Positions 21,530 through 32,408 of a DNA stretch of 64,000 bases are shown one piece after another. Source of the stretch: Cherax quadricarinatus (lineage: Eukaryota; Arthropoda; Malacostraca; Decapoda; Parastacidae); contig NC_091325.1 of assembly GCF_038502225.1 (NCBI RefSeq), positions 33,016,014-33,080,013 on the forward strand, written 5' to 3'. The translations under genes and the position numbers were made by a program. The notes under the pieces are model-generated. The model was given only the letters and a program-made list of their open reading frames with translations. It was not told where the DNA came from and ran no database searches. Positions within the stretch are counted from its first letter, which is position 1. Each line of letters opens with the position of its first letter.

Positions 21530-21998
21530 ACATTAGGCCTCAACAAGTGCAGAGGGTTGTAAGATACGCTAGCTGGCTCTGGATACAAAATAGGGACTTT
21601 GTTGCCACCAGGAGACTCAACAAATACCAGGGCTCTAATATGACCCTGTGGCTCTTCACATGCAAGACTCTAACACCAGCCACGGGGCCTACCATTCCAG
21701 GGTTATGTGACGCGCGACAAAAGAAGAAAAAGTAAAAATTCAAAGCTGGAAAGCATCGACGTTACTATCACTTGATAACGACCATTGAGCACTGACCTGC
21801 AACACTACCCCGCTGTTGCCTCCAGAATAAAAAAAAACATTTGCCTGAGTTATAACCCACCATCTACCCACCTCCCGCAAGCCTCACCTCAGATCCAGCC
21901 GCTGGCCGGAATGCGTTCAACCACTGCATCCTTCATTTTTCTTTCCCATCACCTGCTTCTCTTTCTTCCTTCCTTGTTTCTTTTTCCTTACTAAGACT
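21530..21998. other. Unassigned sequence
   Basis: No homology recognised. A pyrimidine-rich stretch lies near 21,930-21,990, just before a CA microsatellite at 22,003-22,032. Confidence 0.35.
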
Positions 21999-22002
21999 CG
22001 TT

Positions 22003-22215
22003 ACACACACACACATACACACACACACACATCGTTCAGGACCATGTACACCGTGTATGTCAGGCATATATTCGAGGATGCAGCAACAATTTGGAACCCA
22101 CACCTAGCCACCAAGCACGTAAGGAAATTAGAGAAAGTGCAAAGGTTTGCTCCAAGAATAATCCCGGAGCTCAAGGTCATGACCTATGAGGAGAGGTTAA
22201 GAGACACTGGAGAGG
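22003..22215 (+). pseudogene. CA microsatellite then CR1/Jockey-type C-terminal scrap
   Basis: After the (CA)n run, one open frame reads 'TMYTVYVRHIFED', 'WNPHLA', 'KHVRKLEKVQRF' and 'YEERLRDTGE'. This matches the conserved C-terminal region of the element at 25.6-27.3 kb. It is cut off abruptly near 22,215, where a minus-strand LINE begins. Confidence 0.8.
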
Positions 22216-22221
22216 GTTTCG

Positions 22222-25085
22222 GTGGTCAGCTCCCCCGCGGCTCGGTCTGAGAGCAGGCTTCGTGGTAGATCAGAGTCTGATCATCCAAGCTGTTACTGCA
22301 AGCAGCACACAAACTGACGTAAGAACCACAGCCCGGCTGGTCAGGTACTGACTTGAGGTACCTGTCCAGTGCCTTCTTGAAGACAGCCAGGGGTCTATTG
22401 GTAATGCCCTTTATGTATGCTGGGAGGCAATTGAACAATCTTGGACCCCAGGCACTTACTGTGTTGTCTCTCAGTTTACTCGTGGCGCCCCTGCTTTTCA
22501 TTGGGGAAATGTTGCATCTGCTGCCAAGTCTTTTGCTTTCATAGCGAGTGATTTTCGTGTGCAAGTTTGGTACCAATCCCTCTACGATTTTCCAAGGGTA
22601 TAAAATCATTTATCTTTCTCGCCTGCGTTCCAGGGAATACAAATCAAGGGTTTTCAACCATTCCCAGTAATTTAGGTGCTTTATCGTACATATGTGTGCC
22701 GTGAAAGTTTCTTGTACATTCTCCAGGTCAGCAATTTCGCCAGCCTTGAAGGGGGCAGTTTGTGTACAGCAGTATTCCAGCCTAGAGAGAACAAGCGATT
22801 TGAAGAAAATCATGATGGGCTTGGTGTACCTAGTTTTGAAGGTTCCCATTATCCAACCTATCATTTTCCAAGCAGATGCGGTAGGTACATTGTTGTGGTC
22901 TTTGAAGGTCAGATCCTCTGACATTATCACTCCCAGGCCCTTCACACTACTTTTTCGCTCTATTGTATGGTTAGAATTTGTTGAATACCCTGATACAGTT
23001 TTAATTTCCTAATGCTTTTCACTTCTGAGTGCATGAAATTTCTCTTTATTGAACTTCGTATTGTTTTGAGTTGCCCCTTTGAAGATTAAGTTGATGTCCG
23101 CTTGGAGTCTTGCGGTGTCTTCGATAGAGGTCACCGTCATGGCAATTCGGGTGTCATCCGCAAAGGCAGACATGGAGCTATAGCTTACGTCTCTGTCTAT
23201 GTCAGATATGAGAATGAGGAGCGAGTACTCTGCCTTGTGGAACAGAGCTTTTCACCGTGGCTGCCTGGGATTTTACTGTTTACTATTACTCTTTGTATTC
23301 TATTTGCCAGGAAGTTACAGATCCATCAATCAACTTTTCCTGTTACTCCTTTATCACCCATTTTGTGCGCTATTCCACCATGGACACACTTGTCTAAGGC
23401 TTTAGCAAAGTCTGTATTTTGTTTATCCTCTACAGCATCCAGGACCTTGTCGTAGCGGTCCAGTAGCTGGAACAGGCAGGAACGACCGATCTTGCTTCTT
23501 AGAACTGTAGTTCATTGCAATTGCTTTTTCGCCACCTTTGTAGAGTTGGGGTATGTCTGTTGTTTTTAGTGAGTGTGGGCTGACCCCTGTGTCCATGCTC
23601 CCTCTCCATAAAATACTGAAGACATGTGACAGGGGCTTCCTGCAGTTCTTGATGAACACGGAGTACCATGAGTCTGGGCTTGGGGCAGAGTGCATGGACA
23701 TGTCATTTATCTCCTTTTCGAAGTCATTTGGCCTCAGGATAATATCAGATAGATTTGTGTCTACCAAATTCTGTGTCCCTCTCATGAAAAATTCATTAAG
23801 GTTTTCGATTCTCAGTCTGCTTAGTGGCTCGCTAAAAACTGAGTCATATTGTGACTTGAGTAGCTCACTCATTTCCTTGCTGCCATGTGTTTAGGACCCA
23901 TCCCGTCCAAGTAGGGGCCCAATACTGAATGTTGTTCTCGATTTTGATTTGGCATAAGAAAATAAATGTTTTGGGTTTATTTCAATTTCATTTATGGCTT
24001 TTAGTTATTCCCGCATTTCTTGACTCCTGTAAGATTCCTTTAGCTTTAGTTCGATGTTTGGTATTTCTCTGACCAGTGTCTCCTTACTTTTTACAGATAC
24101 ATTGGCCTCTTTTAGCGCTTAGTTATTCTTTGCCTTCGTCTGTATAGGGAGCACCTTTCTCCTTATAGTTTACATCTTTTCTTCCTTTTTCTTTAAGGAA
24201 TATGCCTTGAGCATACCTCGAGTGCCATAGAGTTAATTTGTTCTAGACATCGGTGTGAGTCCGTGTTGCTTAGTCCATCTATCCAGTTTATATCATTTAG
24301 GACGTTGTTTACTCTGTCCTACTTTATGTTTTTGTTATTGGCGTTGAAATTGGTGAAAGCTCCCTCGTGACTGATCATATATTATATAGTGATCTGAGTA
24401 TATTGTTTTTGATATGGTAATATTTCGTATCAGTTCATCATTGTTAGTGAAGATTAGGTCCAGTGTATTTCCGATCTTGTTGACTATTATTTGGTTTAAC
24501 GTGATGAGCTGAAAGATTTTTCCAGACAGTGATCAATTTTCAAAAGCTGTTGCTGAAATTATTAGGATGTTGGATCTGAAGGCTTGTATACAACCACAAT
24601 GACCAGGTTTTTCTTTCTTGATTTTTTCTGCCAAAATTTCAACTACATCATTTGAGACATATAGTAGTTGTTCCAGCATATCAGTGACTGTGACGTACAG
24701 GCCTACTCCCACCCCACCCCCTTTTGTCTGTTCACTCTGTCGCATCTGTATAGGTTATAACCCAGGATCCATATTTCATTGTCAAGGTGTTGCTTTACGT
24801 GGGTCTCTGTGAAAACCTCGGACATAGCGTTTGACTCTGTAAGCAGTCTACGGATGAAGAGTATTTTGTTGTTCGTTACTGGCTTCAGACCCTGTAAATT
24901 TGCAAAGATGAATGTCGTCGTATTTGCGCTATTGGTGGTATAGGGGGATGGGGTCTTTTTTCCTGCCACTAATATCTGTTGTTTTATAGCTGAGGTCATT
25001 GATTCTGATTCCACTCCAGGAATGACCGGAGTTGGTGTACGATTTCTGTCATTTCTTACCAGTTTTTTTCCTTCCTGGCGCTAAA
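22222..25085 (-). pseudogene. CR1-type LINE, EN-RT copy, broken
   Basis: Minus-strand element about 2.9 kb long. The 5' side carries an endonuclease start ('FANLQGLKP' near 24,890; 'TETHV' near 24,805; 'GYNLYRCDRVNRQKG' near 24,715-24,760). It continues through the linker ('MSELLKSQYDSVFSEP' near 23,825-23,872) and the RT fingers. The palm carrying the catalytic Asp pair is missing or too decayed to see. The end region has 'LVLSRLEYC', 'LENVQETFTAHI', 'GPRLFNCLPAYI' near 22,435 and 'VPDQPGCGSY' near 22,330. Intermediate stops and indels are frequent. It was probably an APE-RT element without RNase H. Fragments of the same family recur at 45.5-46.1 kb. Confidence 0.75.
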
Positions 25086-25545
25086 AACTCTCTCTCTCTG
25101 GAGTGGTTGTGGCTACCCAGGTTTTCCTATAGTCTAGATGTTCTGTATCTTCTTGTCCCCTTTAGGTGGTGTGTCTGGCAATATAAGTTACATCATTGTC
25201 TTTCCTGAACTGAAGAATGACATATTTCAGGGTGGAAAAGTTCACAGGAAGATTGCATTTTTCTGTTGTCATATGGGCACAGCATTTTCTGGGGTGGTCA
25301 TTAACATCTTTGATACAGTTCTTGTGGCTAGCCAAGGAGGTTCCCTTGCGGGATCAGGAACTTGCATCTTGCCAGCAAAGTGTTTGGCAAAGAGGTCAGC
25401 TTTCTCGTGACTGCTAGGAGAGATGGTCCTATCCTGCCGATTCAGAAGTGGGATATGTTCATAAGGTGAATAACCTTGTCAGTCTTTTATCTAGGACAAT
25501 CAGTTTTTGGAGGTCAGATGATCAAAAATAGCCAAGCGGCTGACT
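25086..25545 (-). pseudogene. CR1-type LINE linker fragment
   Basis: Minus strand. A decayed form of the 'KADLFAKHFAGKMQVPDP' region is readable near 25,360-25,410, and 'REPPW'-like residues follow near 25,340. This segment precedes the RT fingers in the family. A related scrap lies at 42,110-42,410. Both flanks are truncated. Confidence 0.65.
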
Positions 25546-25619
25546 AGTGACTACTTTTAAATTCGTATATCACGCACTGCTGGGTCGATGGAGGTACCAG
25601 AGATGTGAGTAGGGAAGTT

Positions 25620-27335
25620 AACGAAGTTCTTAATGTCAAACACTAAGAGATTCAAAGAAGTTTTCACAGAGGAGACAGAAGGGACTCCAGAAAGACGGAG
25701 AGGTGGGGCACACCACCAAGTGCTGGACACAGCGCACACAACCGAGGAAGAAGTGAAGAGGCTTCTGAGTGAGCTAGATACCTCAAAGGCAATGGGGCCA
25801 GATAACATCTCCCCATGGGTATTGAGAGAGGGAGCAGAGGCGCTATGTGTACCCCTAACAACAATATTCAATACATCTATCGAAACAGGGAGATTGCCTG
25901 AGGCATGGAAGACAGCAAATGTAGTCCCAATCTTTAAAAAAGGAGACAGACATGAAGCATTAAACTACAGACCAGTGTCACTGACATGTATAGTATGCAA
26001 AATCATGGAGAAGATTATCAGGAGAAGAGTGGTGGAACACCTAGAAAGGAACGATCTCATCAACAGCAGCCAACATGGTTTCAGGGACGGGAAATCCTGT
26101 GTCACAAACCTACTGGAGTTCTATGACATGGTGACAGCAGTAAGACAAGAGAGAGAGGGGTGGGTGGATTGCATTTTCTTGGACTGCAAGAAGGCGTTTG
26201 ACACAGTTCCACACAAGAGATTGGTGCAAAAACTGGAGGACCAAGCAGGGATAACAGGGAAGGCACTACAATGGATCAGGGAATACTTGTCAGGAAGACA
26301 GCAGCGAGTCATGGTACGTGGCGAGGTGTCAGAGTGGGCACCTGTGACAAGCGGGGTCCCGCAGGGGTCAGTCCTAGGACCAGTGCTGTTTCTGGTATTT
26401 GTGAACGACATGACGGAAGGAATAGACTCTGAGGTGTCCCTGTTTGCAGATGACGTGAAGTTGATGAGAAGAATCCACTCGATCGAAGACCAGGCAGAAC
26501 TACAAAGGGATCTGGACAGGCTGCAGACCTGGTCCAGCAATTGCCTCCTGGAGTTCAATCCCACCAAGTGCATAGTCATGAAGATTGGGGAAGGGCAAAG
26601 AAGGCCGCAGACGGAGTACAGTCTAGGGGGTCAGAGACTACAAACCTCACTCAAGGAAAAAGATCTTGGGGTAGTATAACACCAGGCACATCTCCTGAAG
26701 CGCACATCAACCAAATAACGGCTGCAGCATATGGGCGCCTAGCAAACCTCAGAACAGCATTCCGACATCTTAATAAGGAATCATTCAGGACCCTGTACAC
26801 CGTGTACGTTAGGCCCATATTGGAGTATGCGGCACCAGTTTGGAACCCACACCTAGCCAAGCACGTGAAGAAACTAGAGAAAGTGCAAAGGTTTGCAACA
26901 AGACTAGTCCCAGAGCTAAGAGGTATGTCCTACGAGGAGAGGTTAAGGGAAATCAACCTGACGACACTGGAGGACAGGAGAGATAGGGGGGACATGATAA
27001 CGACATACAAAATACTGAGAGGAATTGACAAGGTGGACAAAGACAGGATGTTCCAGAGATTGGACACAGTAACAAGGGGACACAGTTGGAAGCTGAAGAC
27101 ACAGATGAATCACAGGGATGTTAGGAAGTATTTCTTCAGCCACAGAGTAGTCAGTAAGTGGAATAGTTTGGGAAGCGATGTCGTGGAGGCAGGATCCATA
27201 CATAGCTTTAAGCAGAGGTATGATAAAGCTCTCGGCTCAGGGAGAGTGACCTAGTAGCGATCAGTGAAGAGGCGGGGCCAGGAGCTCGGACTCGACCCCC
27301 GCAACCTCAACTAGGTGAGTACAACTAGGTGAGTA
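25620..27335 (+). mobile_element. CR1/Jockey-type LINE, 5'-truncated
   Basis: Contains the RT and C-terminal region followed by a 3' tail made of 'GGTGAGTACAACTA'-like repeats near 27,305-27,335 and a short (AC)n. The endonuclease is missing, consistent with 5' truncation during target-primed insertion. Shorter scraps of the same family occur at 21.1, 22.0 and 46.2 kb. Confidence 0.85.
25633..27254 (+). pseudogene. CR1/Jockey-type RT, one frameshift
   Basis: A 348-codon frame (25,633-26,679) carries RT fingers ('NVVPIFKKGDR' near 25,920-25,950; 'NYRPVSLT' near 25,963). Next come 'SSQHGFRDGKSC' near 26,065, the first catalytic Asp in 'CIFLDCKKAFD' near 26,170, and 'SGVPQGSVLGP' near 26,350. 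The catalytic 'FADDVK' lies near 26,444. A one-base loss near 26,677 shifts the frame. The C-terminal segment then continues to 27,254 with 'YTVYVRPILEYAAPVWNPHL', 'KLEKVQRF' and 'FKQRYD'. Apart from this lesion the copy is clean, so it is fairly young. The protein would copy element RNA at a nicked target but here lacks its endonuclease. Confidence 0.88.
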
Positions 27336-27477
27336 CACACACACACACACACACATAACGCAGCGAACATCTCGATAATTTGCAAGAAATCTTAATGAGA
27401 ATAGTCGTGACTTTTCATTCAGAGATCCAACTCTGCCTCATTATAATCTTACCTCGTGACTCAGTGGCACAGACTAG

Positions 27478-27655
27478 TGCGTGACCCTCCATATGAGGAG
27501 ACTGATAGGTGACCATGAGTGTGAGGATACTAGTACGTGACCAGCCATGTGATGAGACTAATATGTGACTATCCATGTGAGGAGACTAATACTTGACTAG
27601 TACTGAGACGAGTGCTTGGCTGCTATTGAGACGAGTACTTGACTGGTATTGAGTT
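27478..27655. repeat. Degenerate minisatellite, about 23-28-bp units
   Basis: Imperfect units built on 'GTGACCA..CATGTGAGGAGACTAATAC' and a shorter 'TTGACTGGTATTGAGACGAGTAC' form. It lies immediately left of the LTR element and ends a few bases before the CTCAC target duplication. Confidence 0.7.
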
Positions 27656-27667
27656 ACTTGTACTCAC

Positions 27668-28597
27668 TGTTGCGAATAAGAATTTTTTTAAAGAACTTCA
27701 GAATGTGGCCTGTTACCATTTATTTCTTATGCAACAAGATTTTTGGATCCGAGTTATTTAAAGGTATTTTAGAGTCTAGGGGAAATAATTTCAACTGGGA
27801 AACTCCATAGAATAATATTCAAATTTATTAAAGTATTTAAATACAATACTTTATCTTCTCTTTGTAATTAATGTAACTTAATACTTTGTACAATAAATTT
27901 ACCATATACATTTGGTTCAAAATCATGGAAATGTCACATTAATAAGGAAGTTTAATTATTCTTCCTGTAATTAAGTCTTCATTAACATTTACGTCTTTGT
28001 CTTAACAAGACTGTAAACTCAAAATACAAAAGGTACAAGATTTAACAAGACCTTTGAATCTGGCCGTAAAGTATCTCTATGGATTACTGAACTGACCAAG
28101 AATATAAATATCAAAAGAATCTTTCAGAGCAATGAGGAATAAACTGAGTCAGCTTTAGAGTCCATTTCTCAAAACCATTCAAACTGTACACCGTAAGAGA
28201 CCAATATACGATCAGTTGTCAGGGCTAGAGCATGGTCGTCAGGTTGCGTCGTCAGGTTGGATCAGCTGACCCAAACGTCAGCCAGCCGGACATAAACAAT
28301 TGAACAATTCACCGGATGGTTCCGAGACTTAAACTCTATGTACACATGAAATCCTACCTAACAATAATAATAAAATAATAGTGATAATAATAACAAAATA
28401 GTGATAATAACAAAATAGTGATAATAACAAAATAGTGATAATAACAAAATAGTGATAATACCATGGTATTTTTCATATAATAACAGATAATAATATAACG
28501 CTATAAACGGGGACTTTCGCGCTATAATATTAAGTGATGAACATATTCTCTTACAATAGTTAAATAACACAGGATGACCAATTTCGAAGATATAACA
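27668..28597 (-). repeat. 3' LTR, complete (930 bp)
   Basis: On the minus strand it starts TGTTATATC right after the polypurine tract and ends CGCAACA, giving standard TG...CA ends. It contains a run of 'AACAAAATAGTGAT' units (28,375-28,460). The first about 140 bp of the LTR (28,458-28,597) are absent from the 34-kb copy but present at 46,587-46,744. Confidence 0.9.
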
Positions 28598-28611
28598 CCC
28601 CCTTCCCCTGT
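28598..28611 (-). other. Polypurine tract of the LTR element
   Basis: CAGGGGAAGGGGGG on the minus strand immediately precedes the 3' LTR. This is the expected position of the plus-strand DNA primer, and it fixes the LTR boundary at 28,597. Confidence 0.85.
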
Positions 28612-28993
28612 ACGACAATAGATCGCAGTAGGGAGTTTGGCAGCGTCCTTGGTAATATCTCCTTCATAGTAAGCTTCCTCTTGGTAAATAAGGCATGTAG
28701 TACGACGGAAGAATGGAGAAGAAAGAACTCGATCAGCATGGTTATTTGCCAGAGGATGAGCTTTTGGAACAATGGCCGGAAGAACTATCTGGAGTGGCTT
28801 CTATCACAATTCGAGAATAGGAGTCTCGGACATGACTGTAAGGGTCATCCATGTGGACTTAATACTTCGTCCCATCAACGAATCGGCTTTCATAGTCATA
28901 CTGTCAATATAAAAGAAAATCATTAACAAAAATATATAATATATATATAAATTAGGCTCTAAGAGTACTCATTTCTTAACTTTACATTTGAAG
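28612..28993 (-). other. Non-coding stretch between RNase H and polypurine tract
   Basis: About 380 bp with no recognisable domain. No envelope-like reading frame is present here. Confidence 0.5.
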
Positions 28994-29490
28994 TTATACA
29001 TTTATTTTTTTTTTCCAGGGGCGAGAAAGGGCCTCAGCAATTATGTTAAGGGATCCACTTAAGTGTTGAATACTAACCAGATAAGGTTGGATCCCCAGAG
29101 CCCACCTGAGGATCCGGGTGTTCTTTGATTTCATAGAATTAATATAAATTAAAGGATTGTGATCAGAGAATACCATAATTTTATGGGGGGAGGTTCCCAG
29201 ATAAACGTCAAAATGTTCCAAATATATTACTAGGGCAAGAGCTTCTTTCTCTACAGTGGCGTAATTCTTTTGGTGACATTTCAACTTTGAAGAAAAATAA
29301 GATATAGGACGCAAAATATCAGTAGAGGGGGATTTCTGAAGTAACACCGCCCCCACAGCATGACCGCTGGCATCGATGTGTAAATAGAAGGGTTGATTAA
29401 AGTCAGGACTTTTCAATATGGGTGACGAAGAAAGCAACCGCTTCAACCGATTAAAAGCTATCTCACAATCTTTCGTCCAGCAAAACTTAC
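28994..29490 (-). pseudogene. gypsy-type RNase H domain
   Basis: Open for 150 codons (28,994-29,446) with 'YLHIDASGHAVGAVL' near 29,345-29,390 and 'NYATVEKEALALV' near 29,225-29,265. 'VFSDHNPLIYI' lies near 29,145-29,180 and 'LNIIAEALSRP' near 29,015. These supply the RNase H acidic residues, and the 'ALSR' tail typical of gypsy elements. It degrades the RNA of RNA-DNA hybrids during reverse transcription. It ends the pol polyprotein here, since integrase lies upstream. Confidence 0.88.
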
Positions 29491-30420
29491 TACTGGTTAA
29501 CTCAGTAAGAGGAGATGCAACCTGAGAAAATTAGGACAGAAACGTCGATAATAAGCAGTCATTCCAAGGAACCTCTGTATAGACTTTCTATCTTGAGGGA
29601 TAGGAAACTCAGCAATGGCCCTAACTTTTACATCAACAGGACGTACCTCACCCTGATCTATACGAAAACCGAGGTATTTAATCTTGGCTTGTCCAAACTG
29701 ACACTTGGCTAAATTTATGGTGAAGTTGTACTTTTCTAACTTCTTAAATAAGGTTTCCAGGAGAATTAAATGTTGCTCCCACTCATTGCTATATATAACA
29801 AGATCATCTAGATATGCATCCACTCCTTCTAAATCATTGGTCAGCAGGTTCATCAGGCGCTGAAAGGTAGAGGCCGCGTTACACAACCCGAAGGGCATAA
29901 CATGATAATTGAATAATCCGCCTTGTATAGTAAATGCGGATATTTCTTGGGCTCGCTGAGTAAGCAGCACGTGGTAATAGCCCCTTAATAAATCCAGGCG
30001 GGTGACATAGGCGGCTCCTGATACTGCCTATTAGATCATCAATACGGGGTAGTGGGAAACCATCTGGTACTGTGAGAGCATTAACCTTACGATAATCAGT
30101 GTACATTCTAGAAGTTCCATCAGGCTTGGGAACTAATATACAGGGCTAGGCCCATGGACTTTTACTCCGTTCTATGAGTCCATGGGACAACAAAAATTCT
30201 ACTTCTTTGTTTAATGCTTCTTGTTTGAGTGGACTTGCCCTATAAGGTGACTGCAAGGCTTAGCTCCTTGTACATCTATGTCATGAATTCCCAATGTACA
30301 ACACTTAGGGACGTCATTGAATAAAACCTCATAACGTAATATCAAGTCTTTGATATCTTTTGCTTTCTTCAAATCAAGGTCCATAAGAAAGGTATCAAGA
30401 GATTGCAATGTCTCTGAATT
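29491..30420 (-). pseudogene. gypsy-type reverse transcriptase with lesions
   Basis: 'MYTDYRKVNALTVPDGFPLP' near 30,045-30,106 is followed by a frame disruption near 29,960-30,035. Then come 'HVMPFGLCNAASTFQRLM' near 29,845-29,905, the catalytic 'YLDDLVIY' near 29,790-29,812, and the thumb ('FLGMTAYYRRFCPNF' near 29,525-29,570). Stops near 30,130-30,150 and 30,253 also break the frame. The YLDD core and the RYR-type downstream region are typical of Ty3/gypsy. It lies directly downstream of integrase and upstream of RNase H. Confidence 0.88.
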
Positions 30421-30475
30421 TTTTAAACATACTTCTATCGCTTTAGAGATGCTGGGCAGACTTACATTTTCAGTT

Positions 30476-31575
30476 TCAGCTAAAGGAAGAACTGTAATAA
30501 GGAAGAACTGTCGAAACTGGTACGATACTAGGGTGGTAAGCCTTAAGTTGGTTTATGTGATAAGTACGTTTTGCTTTTCTCTTTCCTGGAGTTTCTAGTA
30601 CATAATTTACCTCATTGAGCCGCTCAATCACTTCCAAAGGACCTTCGTATCTAGGTTGCAGAGCGTGTCCAGGTAAGAATTTCTGTGCCATCACACTGTC
30701 ACCTGGTTTGAAGAAACGAGAGCGTGTGTGTTTGTCATAACAATGCTTCATCTTGGATTGGGCCTTAGCTAAGTTTTTTGAGGCTAATTCCCTCAGTTGT
30801 GACAAACGATTTTGCATTAGAGTTGGAGTTGTTTTAAACGAGGGTTCTGATTTTCCGGTCCATGAATCTTTTAGTACGGCGAGGGGGCCGCGTACTTGGT
30901 GTCCGTAAATTAATTCAAATGGACTAAACTCAGTGCTTTCTTGTTCGCTTTCCCTTAAGGCGAACAAGAGGAATGGTATTCCTTCGTCCCAATCTCTGGA
31001 AAACTGCTCGCAGTACGCTCTCATCATTGATTTTAATGTTTGATGAAACCGTTCGAGGGCTCCTTGCGACTGAGGGTGATAAGCAACAGAAAATACAGAC
31101 TTAATTCAGAGACGAGATAAGGCATCACGAAACATCTTACAGGTAAAATTTGAACCTTGATCGGATTGAATTATTCGGGGAATCCCCACCTGTGAGAATA
31201 ATTTTTGCAAAGCTCGAACAATGATGCGAGAATTAATTTTTCTCAAAGGGATAGCCTCCGGATATCGAGTAACGACATCCATAATTGTAAACAGATATTG
31301 ATTCCCTTGTTTAGTCCTGGGTAACGGACCAACACAATCTATTATCAGGCGTGAGAAGGGCTCACCACTGACGGGAATCGGAATGAGGGGAACTGGTGGA
31401 GGTGTGTGCGAAGGTTTGCCGGTCACTTGGCAAACTTAACAACCTTTTAGATAGCTTTCCACAGTCTCCTTCATTCTGGGCCAATGAAAATGCTTGGCTA
31501 TTTTGCCCAGCGTTTTCTTAACTCCCAAATGTCCTCCCATGGGACTATGGTGGGCGAAACTAATAGCCAATTCTC
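30476..31575 (-). pseudogene. Integrase (HHCC zinc finger, DD35E core), two stops
   Basis: Upstream of RT. The zinc finger begins with 'HHSPMGGHLG' near 31,530-31,560 and completes with 'C..C' across a stop near 31,436. The catalytic core has Asp in 'LIIDCVGPL' near 31,335, Asp in 'QSDQGSNF' near 31,165, and Glu in 'ALERFHQTLK' near 31,058. The second Asp and the Glu are about 36 residues apart, and a second stop lies near 31,103. The C-terminal part has a GPF-like region ('YEGPLEVIERLNEVNYVL') near 30,600-30,655. It would integrate element DNA with a 5-bp stagger, matching the CTCAC duplication. Confidence 0.9.
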
Positions 31576-32362
31576 TAAAGGTGCTAAGTAGCACTACTAG
31601 AAGTTTGCTGGTAGACAGATGATCGTCGGAAGACAAAAGAGACTTTTCATTTCTCATTAATATACCATTAGCAAGATAGTAACAATTGTCCAGGTCTTGG
31701 GCGTCGTCTTCTGTAATAGTTATCTCTCGTAATTTCTCTAGGGATGGATCAAGGAACTGATCCCTTATTAAATCTTCTTTCGATAGCATTTTAATATCAG
31801 AATCTTGAAAAGGGCCGATCATAGAATATTTCAGATTTGAAGATCCGGGTTGTAAGGATCGACTGAACAATAAATCGAGACCTAAGTCTTCGCCTTCACT
31901 TAGGACTTCAGTTGACAAAGGATTTTGAGGCGCTCTAGACATTGCTCTAGTTATAACATTGAGAGGAAATAAGGTAGGAACCTTTTTTCGAACTTCTATG
32001 GCATAGTTAATGTCAGTAGAATTATCAATAACTAGAGGCTCTCGGCTTATACCCGGATAGTCTAGATCATTGCCTATGAGTAAGTCAACGCCCTGAATAG
32101 GAAAAGTTTCACTGGATATACCTACCGACACAAAGCCAGTATAGGCTGGTGTTTGGATGTATATCCTGTGAAGAGGCACTCTTATAATGGCGCCTCCATA
32201 GGCTTCTAATAAGACATCTAGCTTTGTGCGAGTCATATCACTTACGGGAAGTATGTCCTGCTTCAACAATGTTAAATAATTTCCAGTATCACGGAAGGAA
32301 TTAATTTCAACTAATTGAGTCTCGTCTATTCCAACTTTCACTTTAGCAAAGTAGGGACTCAT
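31576..32362 (-). pseudogene. Retropepsin-like protease and linker to integrase
   Basis: An open frame from 32,362 encodes 'SFRDTGNYLTLL' near 32,270-32,300. The DTG is the aspartic-protease active site, and a downstream 'GVDLLIGNDL' near 32,065-32,095 is typical of gypsy proteases. The frame continues uninterrupted into integrase (down to 31,436), so protease and integrase were one polyprotein without an RT between them. That is the direct evidence for the unusual domain order. Confidence 0.85.
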
Positions 32363-32408
32363 AGCTGAGTGAATATCTTTTTCTGAAACAGCTCTAGTAT
32401 TGAGTCAT

